Below, piece after piece: positions 1-6,011 of a stretch of 6,475 nucleotides of DNA. A program made the translations under genes and the position numbers. The notes below the pieces were generated by a model. It did not search any database, had not been told where the DNA came from, and saw only the letters and a program-made list of their open reading frames with translations. Each line of letters begins with the position of its first letter. The stretch's first letter is position 1. The stretch covers positions 1-6,475 of the forward strand of contig CAYQQJ010000060.1 in assembly GCA_964419935.1 (NCBI GenBank), in the 5' to 3' direction. The DNA comes from CAYQQJ01 sp964419935. GTDB taxonomy: Bacteria; Pseudomonadota; Gammaproteobacteria; Pseudomonadales; Cellvibrionaceae.

Positions 1-45
1 ATGTCTTCCTTACTTGAAGCATCCCCTCCACCGCGAAGCGGTTAT
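1..45 (-). other. Start of a third integron cassette, cut by the window edge
   Basis: Read on the minus strand, this stretch follows the R' core GTTGTAC (52 to 46) of the attC-like site at 46-130, so it should be the beginning of the next cassette. An ATG at 22-20, directly behind a GGAGGGG purine run, opens a frame (MLQVRKT...) that runs off the window. The purine run is closer to the ATG than an ideal ribosome binding site. The only other structure is a small hairpin, ACCGC-GAA-GCGGT, at 30-42. No product can be named from seven codons. Confidence 0.3.
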
Positions 46-130
46 GTACAACGCCGAGCACAGCGACAACCTTTTGCATAGCGAGGAACGAGCGACGCAA
101 AAGGTTGTCCGCTGGTGCGATTTGTTAAGC
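46..130 (-). repeat. Integron attC recombination site (downstream cassette end)
   Basis: On the minus strand the site opens with GCTTAAC (130-124), a perfect match to the R'' consensus RYYYAAC, and closes with GTTGTAC (52-46), a near match to R' GTTRRRY. Between them is an imperfect palindrome: CGCACCAGCGG faces CGCTGTGCTCGG with unpaired extra bases, as in L''/L' boxes. It continues into a perfect 13-bp stem (65-77 with 97-109) around a 19-nt variable loop. The TAA stop of the upstream 69-aa gene lies inside R'', a hallmark of gene cassettes. The length of 85 bp is within the usual attC range. The family assignment rests on architecture, not on a covariance-model score. Confidence 0.75.
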
Positions 131-334
131 ATTGGCGCGGCCTTTGCGACTGTAGTACATGCCGAGCAACATGCCCGCTAAACAGCAACTGATACCTACC
201 AGTGCCCCGACGCTACCAATGTTTATGCTTGCTCCAGAGGATATAGCTGAAAGGATTGGTGACACAGTAAAGTAGATTGCGACCGCAAACCCGGCTGCAC
301 AGCCAGAAAGGCCAACTTTTGTTCCCGTTCTCAT
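125..334 (-). CDS. Small cassette-borne membrane protein, two TM segments (69 aa)
   Basis: This hypothetical protein has two predicted transmembrane helices, at about residues 8-30 and 39-61, joined by a short Ser/Gly-rich turn. It ends in a basic cytoplasmic-type tail (YSRKGRANA), so both ends are probably inside. Cys11, Cys50 and Cys51 lie in or beside the helices. The ATG start is well supported: AAGGAG at 346-341 sits 6 nt upstream. The TAA stop is inside the R'' core of the attC at 46-130, and the attC of the preceding cassette ends about 30 nt upstream of the start, so the gene fills its cassette tightly. Small membrane proteins of unknown function are common integron cargo. No specific family is recognised; expression would need a promoter further upstream in the array or in the cassette. 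Confidence 0.72.
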   Translation of the reverse strand: MRTGTKVGLSGCAAGFAVAIYFTVSPILSAISSGASINIGSVGALVGISCCLAGMLLGMYYSRKGRANA

Positions 335-340
335 TATTCT

Positions 341-346
341 CTCCTT
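341..346 (-). promoter_or_regulatory. Ribosome binding site of the 69-aa gene
   Basis: AAGGAG on the minus strand, 6 nt before the ATG at 334-332. The strong match and good spacing fix the start and argue that this small ORF is a real gene. Confidence 0.7.
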
Positions 347-364
347 AGTTTCAGATGTTTATGT

Positions 365-445
365 GCTTAACGCCGCGTACAGAGGCGCGAGCTTGCGAGC
401 GTCCTGCCGCCGCTTGCGGCGGCGAACTGGTACGCATGGTTATGT
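365..445 (-). repeat. Integron attC recombination site between two cassettes
   Basis: On the minus strand R'' is ACATAAC (445-439) and R' is GTTAAGC (371-365); the latter fits GTTRRRY exactly. The flanking arms GCGTACCAG and CTGTACGC pair with one extra-helical C, the asymmetry typical of attC sites. The centre holds strong secondary structure: an 8-bp GCCGCCGC/GCGGCGGC stem around TT, and a GCGAGC-TT-GCGAGC direct repeat. The site is 81 bp long and lies between the stop of the 91-aa gene and the ribosome binding site of the 69-aa gene, exactly where a cassette boundary is expected. It shares the GTTAAGC core with the attC at 46-130, but the inner stems differ completely. Confidence 0.78.
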
Positions 446-457
446 GGCTGCCGATAG

Positions 458-733
458 TTACGCACTTGTTTCTCGCTTCAACTCGTGAAGTTCCTGCTCC
501 AGCGCATGGATTCTCTCAAGTGCATCGTTAATGCAATCGTCTTGATAGCTGTTTTCGCGAGCTCTTGCATTCGGCTCGCCAAACGCTTGGCAATAGTTAG
601 CGATAGAAGTTACGGAGAGAATAAATAGTAACAGTGAAAACTCCCAACTACCGCTTACGATACCCACGTAACAAACGTAGACTGCGAGTATAGGCAGAAG
701 TACGACGTTAAAAGCCCAATAAGCCTTATGCAT
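458..733 (-). CDS. Small cassette-borne membrane protein with C-terminal coiled coil (91 aa)
   Basis: This hypothetical protein has two hydrophobic segments, at about residues 7-27 and 29-48. A charged linker (EPNARARENSYQDD) follows, then a short amphipathic helix with leucine/isoleucine at 72, 75, 78, 82 and 85 that looks like a coiled coil, probably on the cytoplasmic face. This suggests an oligomerising membrane protein, but no known domain is recognised. The TAA stop lies 13 nt before the R'' core of the attC at 365-445. The start is about 27 nt after a cassette-type GTTATGT core (766-760). The upstream ribosome binding site is weak (GTGAG, about 8 nt before the ATG), so the start is less certain than for its neighbour. 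Same orientation as the 69-aa gene, as expected in an array. Confidence 0.68.
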   Translation of the reverse strand: MHKAYWAFNVVLLPILAVYVCYVGIVSGSWEFSLLLFILSVTSIANYCQAFGEPNARARENSYQDDCINDALERIHALEQELHELKRETSA

Positions 734-780
734 AGTAGATACTCACGAAACTAAAGCCCACATAACAGCTTATTCAATCC

Positions 781-800
781 ACGCGTAAATATAACCCGCA
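781..800. repeat. Direct repeat, copy 1 (ACGCGTARATATAACCCGCA)
   Basis: The 20-mer matches the copy at 900-919 at 19 of 20 positions, 119 bp apart. Both are preceded by ATTC 5-6 bp upstream. On the minus strand both copies encode Ala-Gly-Tyr-Ile-Tyr-Ala in a short open frame. This copy lies 15 bp from the cassette core GTTATGT. Confidence 0.7.
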
Positions 801-899
801 TCCACATATCCACGCTTCATTTTTCCGATATTACAGTCTTTTCCCACGAAATCAAACACTTACCGGAACACGCCGCGGCCATCGCATGGACATTCGTCT

Positions 900-919
900 A
901 CGCGTAGATATAACCCGCA
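900..919. repeat. Direct repeat, copy 2
   Basis: Second copy of the 20-mer at 781-800, differing by one base (G for A at the eighth position). Here the left edge forms a perfect 12-bp palindrome TCTACGCGTAGA at 897-908, which copy 1 lacks. It could be a recombinase or transposase end, or duplicated coding debris; the sequence alone does not decide. Confidence 0.7.
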
Positions 920-1184
920 AATGCAGGAGCATTAAGAATCGGCAATACCGCCGCTAAATCAACAACTTACATCGGATGAGCCTATTTCGCTGTAGATAAG
1001 TCTCCGGCGCATCATGATCTGCGCGTGGCAGGGCCGTATCTTCTACGTTGAGAACGCCGGCTGCGTAGGGTGGTCATCAGCATTGAGTCGGTTGTCCGGC
1101 GAGGCTTTATGTCTATTCTTGATGTGGGGTAGGTGGAACATCCATGTTCTCGAACGGGTTTTGACGTTGGTTTACTAAGAGGAC

Positions 1185-2126
1185 GTGGGTCTGTTACCGG
1201 CACGCGGTTTCACCGAATTATTGAAACGCCTGAAGGACAAGCCGGAAACCTTCGGCCCCATGCTCGAGCACCTGTGGCAAACCATGAACAATGGCGGTTT
1301 TTCGCCCATTCTTGAAAGTACGCTGCTGCGTTTCAATGGTGGCCTGTTCAGTGAGCCTTCCGCCATTGCACTGGATCGCGACCAGATCGGCATGCTGCTC
1401 GGTGCCGGCGAGGCCGATTGGCGCTATGTGGAACCGGCTATATTCGGCACCCTGCTCGAACGCGCCCTGGATTCCCGCGAACGCCACAAGCTCGGCGCGC
1501 ACTACACACCCCGCGCCTATGTGGAGCGGTTAGTTTTGCCCACGGTCATCGAACCCCTGCGCGCGGAATGGAAAGAAGTGCAGGCGGCGACACTCGCTTA
1601 CGAACAAGCGGGCAAACACAAGCAGGCCGTGGCGGAAATTCGCGCTTTCCATAAGCACCTTTGTCACCTGCGCGTTCTCGACCCCGCTTGCGGCACCGGC
1701 AACTTTCTCTACGTTACCCTGGAACACATGAAACGCCTGGAAGGGGAGGTGCTCAACCTGCTGCACGATCTGGGTGAATCCCAGGGCCTGCTGGAACTGG
1801 AGGGCGTCACTGTGGACCCGCACCAATTCCTTGGGCTTGAAATTAATCCCCGCGCCGCGCGCATTGCTGAAATGGTCCTGTGGATCGGCTATCTGCAATG
1901 GCACTACCGTACCCACGGCAAGGTGAATCCGCCGGAACCGGTGTTGCGTGATTTCAAAAACATCGAAAACCGCGATGCCCTTATTGCCTATGACGACCAG
2001 GAACTTATCACCGACGAAGCCGGTGAACCCATCACTCGCTGGGACGGCATCAGCTACAAGGTCAGCACGATTACCGGCGAACAAACTCCGATGAATCCGT
2101 GCGAGCCGTGCAGTATCGCTACCTGA
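1185..2126 (+). pseudogene. MmeI-like DNA methyltransferase, 5' part: N-truncated and frameshifted
   Basis: This part holds the SAM-binding half of a large N6-adenine DNA methyltransferase of the MmeI/type IIG-like group. Visible landmarks are GLFSEP (about residue 53), HYTPRAYVERLVLP (106-119), the SAM-binding motif I LDPACGTGNFLYV (165-177), and LGLEINPRAARIAEMVLWIG (216-235), which includes the acidic SAM-ribose-binding region. Family members have a few hundred residues upstream; here the frame is closed by TAA at 1176-1178, directly before the conserved E-D-V-G-L-L-P, so the N-terminal domain is gone. The GTG at 1185 is the first possible start and has no properly spaced ribosome binding site. 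At 2090 the family sequence (TGEQTP-DES-VRAVQYRYLNP) continues only in the next frame: one G is missing in CTCCG-ATGAA, and the last 11 residues (MNPCEPCSIAT) are out-of-frame sequence. Probably non-functional. Confidence 0.85.
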
Positions 2127-4021
2127 ATCCGCGCAAGGCCGAGTGGCCGAAGGCGGATTATATTGTGGGGAATCCGCCGTTTATTGGGGCATCGACCATG
2201 CGTCGTGCCTTGGGCGATGGCTATGTGGATGCGGTGCGTGCGACCTGGACGGAGGTGCCGGAGTCCGCCGATTTTGTAATGCATTGGTGGCATATTGCGG
2301 CAGAAACGGTACGGGCGGGGAGTGCCGAACAGTTTGGATTTATTACTACTAATAGCATTAAACAAACGTTTAACCGGCGGGTAGTTCAGGCCCATATGGC
2401 CTCCAAAAACCCCCTTTCTTTGGCGTTCGCGATTCCGGATCATCCTTGGGTGGATTCAGCGGATGGGGCCGCTGTGCGTATTGCAATGACAGTAGGGCGG
2501 GCTGAGACGAAGGTCGGCCGTTTGCTGCGAGTTCGGGATGAATCCAGTGGAAAGCAGGATGAGATCGAAGTAAAGTTTCAAGAGCTTCAGGGACAGATAT
2601 TCGCTGACCTCCAAGCCGGGGCAAATGTAGCAGATGCACAAGCTATCAAAGCGAATGAAAATCTGACGAGCCGGGGTATGATGTTATTTGGTGCCGGTTT
2701 TATTATTTCGCCTAATGAAGCAAAACGGCTTGGCTTGGGGGCAATCAGTGAACTCGAAAAAATTATTCGGCCATACCGAAATGGCCGTGACCTTGCGCAA
2801 ACCCCGCGCGACGTAATGGTAATAGATTTATTGGGGCTTGAAATCATCGAAGTGCGGAGTCGCTTTCCCGCCATATATCAACATCTTCTTGAGCACGTTA
2901 AGCCTGAACGCGATCAAAATAAGGATAAAGCAATACGAGAGAATTGGTGGTTGCACGGGCGAACTCGCCCAGAGCTAAGAAAATACCTGGCTGGATTGCA
3001 GAGCTACATCGCTACTGTAGAAACTACCAAACATCGTGTTTTTCAGTTTCTTGATGCATCTATTATTCCGGATAATATGCTGGTTGCTTTCGGTCTGAGT
3101 GACGCAATTTCCTTGGGGATTCTTTCGAGTCGTTTGCATGCCGCGTGGGCTCTCTCCGCTGGCGGTCGCCTGGGCGTGGGCAACGATCCACGCTACAACA
3201 AATCCCGCTGTTTCGAAACCTTCCCATTTCCAGACCTTCACATGGCCGATAAAATCGGTGAACCGTTGTCCTGTGCTGTCGGAAACCAGAAAGGAGTCGT
3301 CGGCGAAACAAAGATCGCTGGCGAACATTGCTCGGAACGCATCAGACACCTGGCAGAGCAACTCGACGCCCACCGCAAACGTCAACAAGCCGAACATCCA
3401 GCGCTAACTCTGACCGGCATGTACAACGTGTTGGAAAAAATCCGCGCAGGCGAACCACTGAACGCCAAGGAAAAAACCATCCACGAACAGGGTCTGGTTT
3501 CGGTTCTGCGCGAACTTCATGATGAACTGGATCGCGCCGCATTCGAAGCCTACGGCTGGAGCGACCCCGCCGATAAACTCGTCGGCCTCCCCGGCGCCAC
3601 CACGCCTTTGCGGGACAAACCCGAAGCGCAGGCACAAGCCGAGGAAGAGCTGCTTCAGCGGCTGGTGACCCTGAACGCCGCGCGCGCTGCCGAGGAAGCG
3701 AACGGCCTTATCCGCTGGCTGCGCCCGGACTACCAGAACCCCGACGCCAACGCCGCGCCGCAGCAAGCAGAAGCCGAACTCACGCCCGTTGCTGAAGTTG
3801 CCACCACCAACAAAGCCACCGCCAAACTCACCTGGCCCAAACAAATGCGTGAACAAGTCGCCGCCGTGCGCCAGGCGCTCGCTCAAGGCCCGCGCCCTGT
3901 AGAAGCCGTCGCCGCCCAGTTCAAACGCTCGCCCACAACAGCCGTGCAATCAGTACTGGAAGCGCTGGAAGAGCTGGGCATGGTGAAGCAGGAAAATCGC
4001 CAGTATCGGTTAGCCAACTGA
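2099..4021 (+). pseudogene. MmeI-like DNA methyltransferase, 3' part: catalytic motif, target recognition domain and C-terminus
   Basis: This is the continuation of the 1185-2126 fragment in the +1 frame; the open frame starts at GTG 2099 and overlaps the first part by 28 nt. It contains the catalytic adenine-methyltransferase motif IV NPPF (residues 25-28, in DYIVGNPPFIG). A variable region at about 100-340 with RPYRNGRDL and RTRPELRKYL fits the target recognition domain. Then come GILSSRLHAAWAL and the conserved GVGNDPRYNKSRCFETFPFP (359-378). A helical tail follows (LAEQLDAHRKRQQ; GMYNVLEKIRAGEPL; HDELDRAAFEAYGW) and ends in a winged-helix-like segment (580-640). Residues about 381-413 look like an insertion compared with the family pattern I remember. 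Motif IV is on this fragment and motif I on the other, so neither alone can methylate DNA. Could be restored by ribosomal frameshifting, but no slippery sequence is evident. GC is visibly lower across the recognition region than in its flanks. Confidence 0.85.
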
Positions 4022-4052
4022 GCGTCTGGGGCTAGTTTGATTCGCGGCCGAT

Positions 4053-4058
4053 AAGGAG
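4053..4058 (+). promoter_or_regulatory. Ribosome binding site of the 114-aa gene
   Basis: AAGGAG, 8 nt before the ATG at 4067. It favours that ATG over the in-frame GTG at 4058, which overlaps the site itself. Confidence 0.7.
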
Positions 4059-4066
4059 TGAGAAGT

Positions 4067-4411
4067 ATGGAGTCAACATCAATTTGGCTGATCCATCATA
4101 AAGCGTCTTTATCGCTGGATTCGCCCCTGAACATGGACGGGTCTGACTATATGGTTGGGGTCGGTGTGGTGCCGGCACGCGGGATGGAAGAAGCAGTCGA
4201 ACTCTTCAAAGCGTACCTCCGCGAGCAGCGAATGGGCGTCTTGGCCATTAAGAAGTGCGAGCAGTACGACCCTCGTAACTTTGCGAAACCGACGCAGGGC
4301 AATACCGAAATCAAAGAAGTCGCCACGGAAGCCTTGGAGACTGGGCAGGTTTTTTACGCGTGCGGCATATCTTCAGAAGCCTTGGGTTGCATGGATGACG
4401 AACATGAGTGA
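4067..4411 (+). CDS. Hypothetical soluble protein (114 aa)
   Basis: I do not recognise a domain. The protein is probably cytosolic: it has no signal peptide or membrane segment and an acidic C-terminus (MDDEHE). It looks like a mixed alpha/beta fold: a beta-type stretch DYMVGVGVVPAR (about 27-38), a helix MEEAVELFKAYLREQRM (40-56), then VLAIKKCEQYDP, and a second helix EIKEVATEALETG (82-94) leading to QVFYACGISSEAL (95-107). Start chosen at ATG 4067 because of AAGGAG 8 nt upstream; a GTG at 4058 would add three residues. It follows the methyltransferase remnant by 45 nt on the same strand, so it may once have been co-transcribed with it, but has its own good translation signals. It converges on the minus-strand immunity-like gene with a 38-nt gap. 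No attC flanks it, so it is not an obvious cassette. Whether it is linked to the methyltransferase in other genomes is unknown. Confidence 0.7.
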   Translation: MESTSIWLIHHKASLSLDSPLNMDGSDYMVGVGVVPARGMEEAVELFKAYLREQRMGVLAIKKCEQYDPRNFAKPTQGNTEIKEVATEALETGQVFYACGISSEALGCMDDEHE

Positions 4412-4449
4412 GCGCAAAGGAGCGGTGACTATTGCAGAAGGTCGTTGCG

Positions 4450-5049
4450 TTACTTGTACTCGGTCGCACGCTGTTGATTCTTTTCAAGATATTGTGCGCG
4501 AGCTTCTTTCTGTTTTTTGCGGGCCTCCAGCCGCGCTTCAACTATTGTTGACTCACCGGGGTGGCCACGCAGAACAATCCGGCTAACGTCACGGTCGTGG
4601 CACAGGGCGACATCCTGAACCCATGCGGTGTATGTCATTCGGTCCAGAAGCAAGGTCATTGGCGGGCATCGTTCATAGTTCGCTTGTTTGGCTTTATGTT
4701 CCCAGTAGGAAGTCACTGCGAAGTGGCCGATAAAAACTATCAACACGCCGGCAAGCAGTAGCGAACCTGCGACCATTTGTACGGCAGCGAGTAGTCGCTT
4801 GTTTGGTTTTTTCCGAAAGCCGAAAAGCAACGTCAGTACGCTTAGTGCTGCTATCCCCAGAATGCCAACCAGCGCACCTGGTAAGTAGCCGTGAGAATCA
4901 CTAATGACTACTAGTTGCCGTCCGCTATGAATTGCTTCGTTATGCGTCGCGAATTCGAGGGATAATCCCCACAACCCCAAGGGTATGGCCGCGATACTGA
5001 AGATCGCCAGGCCCAGGCACGCGATCAATCGATTTGTGTTTACTGCCAT
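4450..5049 (-). CDS. Three-TM membrane protein, putative immunity protein (199 aa)
   Basis: An inner-membrane protein with three predicted helices, at about residues 8-30, 56-77 and 87-112. A roughly 85-residue soluble tail follows and ends in a highly charged helix rich in Lys, Arg, Glu and Gln (170-199). After TM3 comes a Cys-bearing pattern, NYERCPP...YTAWVQDVALC (Cys128, Cys150). It reminds me of small membrane proteins of the DUF1240 type, but this is from memory and tentative. The ATG (5049-5047) lies 10 nt inside the end of the upstream gene (ATGGCAGTAA overlap), which implies translational coupling. A multi-TM protein coupled to a gene with a hydrophobic hairpin is the arrangement expected for an immunity protein against a membrane-inserting toxin; pore-forming colicin immunity proteins have three or four TM helices. 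The frame is intact, unlike its partner. It could instead be a subunit of an unknown two-component membrane complex. Confidence 0.7.
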   Translation of the reverse strand: MAVNTNRLIACLGLAIFSIAAIPLGLWGLSLEFATHNEAIHSGRQLVVISDSHGYLPGALVGILGIAALSVLTLLFGFRKKPNKRLLAAVQMVAGSLLLAGVLIVFIGHFAVTSYWEHKAKQANYERCPPMTLLLDRMTYTAWVQDVALCHDRDVSRIVLRGHPGESTIVEARLEARKKQKEARAQYLEKNQQRATEYK

Positions 5050-5519
5050 GCTTGTGGCAACCTTCTTATCCGCTCGTGGATGTACCGTACCGCAGACATC
5101 TGTAGGCGTTGAATGATTGCTTGCCCTGTGCTTCGAATGACGTAGTAAACGCCCCTTTCCACCTTGAGAAGCGTCTGGCGTTCGTAACGCTCTAGCGCCG
5201 CAACTAAAGAATCGGTTATACCGAAACGTTCGTCTAAACTATTGAGCGCCCAGCCCACAAAGATCCCAACTACAATCGCTGCACTGATCGGAAGTATGGC
5301 GATCGTTCCGGTTGTCAAAACTGCCGCCACGGCAACACCCGCTAGATAACCAGCGGCGCTGGCAATGACAGTTTTCATAATGTCCGTTGATATATGGGCT
5401 AGCCAATGCGTCCAACGGTACTCCTCCTTGAAGAGCCATTGCATTGTGTGGTAGAGAAGAGGACTGAGACGAGGAACCCACCTCTTGCTGAGGCTTGCAG
5501 GGCCTTGCCGCCAACGCAC
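5040..5519 (-). pseudogene. Putative membrane-inserting toxin, 3' part after frameshift (hydrophobic hairpin and C-terminus)
   Basis: This is the downstream half of the gene that starts at 5941. The real coding content begins near 5453 (YHTMQWLFKEEYRWTHWLAH...); the residues read upstream of that, from the apparent start at 5519, are out-of-frame sequence. The half contains an uncharged stretch of about 42 residues (about 51-92 of the open frame) with a Leu-Pro turn in the middle. It resembles the hydrophobic hairpin of pore-forming toxins, though in colicins the hairpin sits nearer the C-terminus. After it come LDERFGITDSLVAALERYE and an amphipathic, Arg-rich end. The stop overlaps the start of the putative immunity gene (4450-5049) by 10 nt. 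The missing phase (one base, mod 3) separates this half from its N-terminal domain. Confidence 0.7.
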
Positions 5520-5941
5520 ATCTGAATCATTTTCGTATTCGTTGCCAGGTAGCGAGTGCCGGTAACGACCTTTCGCAGCCGTTGATTGCCCTTGAACACG
5601 AGGTAATTACGGCCATCGCGCGTCGTCGTATAATACTGTCCAAGGATACTGCCAGAGCGACGCATATCAAGAGCTAATGCCGTTAATACTTTGATATCCA
5701 TTGCGGCACTGCCGTAGTTGCTACCGGCCTGCAATACGAGTTCGGCTCCTGTAAGCATCTTGAAATCGGTTTCGATTTGTGATGGCGCTCTACCCTTGGA
5801 ACGTTGTTCTGCTTTCCACAATTCAATCATTTCATGTGAATTTAATACATAGATATCAGTGGATTGGGCGCTAGTGTTGTAGGGAGAACCGCGCGAGTTG
5901 CGAGCATTATGAGCGGCTTGTTGGGATAGGAAGCTAGACAT
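5399..5941 (-). pseudogene. Putative membrane-inserting toxin, 5' part (soluble N-terminal domain), frameshifted
   Basis: First gene of a two-gene unit with 4450-5049. It has no signal peptide: the N-terminus (MSSFLSQQAAHNARNSRGSPY) is polar and Ser/Asn-rich. A soluble domain follows: DIYVLNSHEMIELWKAEQ (29-46), an acidic-to-hydrophobic stretch around DFKMLTGAELVLQAG (59-73), KVLTALALDMR (84-94), and GRNYLVFKGNQRLRKVVTGTRY (110-131). A hydrophobic start of the membrane region, GGFLVSVLFS (154-163), ends where the frame is lost at about 5453; residues after Ser163 are out-of-frame. Joined to the 5040-5519 frame the protein would be about 300 aa. The ATG at 5941 has AAGGA 10 nt upstream. I recall uncharacterised proteins of this layout in Pseudomonas-like genomes, but have no named family. 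The toxin role is inferred from the hairpin and the coupled three-TM partner. A sequencing error is the main alternative to true inactivation. Confidence 0.7.
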
Positions 5942-5951
5942 AGTGGTGAAT

Positions 5952-5956
5952 TCCTT
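5952..5956 (-). promoter_or_regulatory. Ribosome binding site of the putative toxin gene
   Basis: AAGGA on the minus strand, 10 nt before the ATG at 5941-5939. Supports that start. Confidence 0.55.
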
Positions 5957-5981
5957 GTCTTATTGTTTGTTGGTGGCATTT

Positions 5982-6011
5982 GACCATGAAGCAGGGACTG
6001 CATCAATGGTC
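5982..6011. promoter_or_regulatory. Inverted repeat in the toxin leader (possible operator or RNA hairpin)
   Basis: GACCAT (5982-5987) pairs with ATGGTC (6006-6011), and inside it GCAG (5991-5994) pairs with CTGC (5998-6001) around GGA. On the minus strand the same DNA holds a weak promoter-like pair, TTGATG then 17 nt then TCAAAT, upstream of the toxin start, so a protein bound here could control the toxin/immunity unit. Both boxes match sigma-70 consensus at only 4 of 6 positions. The inverted repeat is plain; its role is a guess. Confidence 0.4.

Larger units (their letters stand above)
734..1178. other. Intergenic stretch with no convincing gene
   Basis: Beyond the leader of the 91-aa cassette gene, this stretch carries the GTTATGT core (minus strand, 766-760) that should mark the cassette's leading edge, and then the direct repeat described separately. 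Short minus-strand frames are present, including one of about 30 codons ending at 768 and one ending just inside 900; both finish around Ala-Gly-Tyr-Ile-Tyr-Ala. They have no ribosome binding site and could be gene debris. No integron integrase, attI or attC could be identified. On the plus strand a frame in phase with the methyltransferase remnant is open from 996 to the TAA at 1176, but its translation shows no recognisable methyltransferase sequence. Confidence 0.5.

Noticed and set aside
1..81. Plus-strand 26-codon frame from ATG at position 1
   Set aside because: It runs into the attC palindrome on the strand opposite to the cassettes and has no visible upstream signals.
768..860. Minus-strand frame of about 30 codons ending in GYIYAWIE, as a small gene
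   Set aside because: No ribosome binding site, starts only at a GTG behind a stop, and shares its end with the upstream repeat; more likely repeat or gene debris.
766..900. A third attC right of the 91-aa gene
   Set aside because: The R'-like GTTATGT is present, but no RYYYAAC partner or inner palindrome was found at a suitable distance on the minus strand.
996..1178. Plus-strand frame in phase with the methyltransferase, as its missing N-terminus
   Set aside because: It is closed by TAA at 1176 and its translation shows no methyltransferase or nuclease motifs; the short VLTLVY before the stop is too little to claim homology.
1218..2084. Long minus-strand frames opposite the methyltransferase
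   Set aside because: Antisense shadows of a GC-rich coding region; the plus strand carries the recognisable motifs.
3404..3949. 181-codon minus-strand frame opposite the methyltransferase C-terminus
   Set aside because: Gly/Arg/Phe-rich shadow with no family resemblance, opposite clear coding sequence.
4404..4586. ATGAGTGA overlap suggesting a coupled gene after the 114-aa protein
   Set aside because: Most of this frame lies antisense to the well-supported 199-aa gene and its translation is unremarkable; no ribosome binding site.
5239..5514. 91-codon minus-strand frame within the toxin region
   Set aside because: Third-frame shadow; the hydrophobic hairpin and coupling to the next gene are in the 5040-5519 frame.
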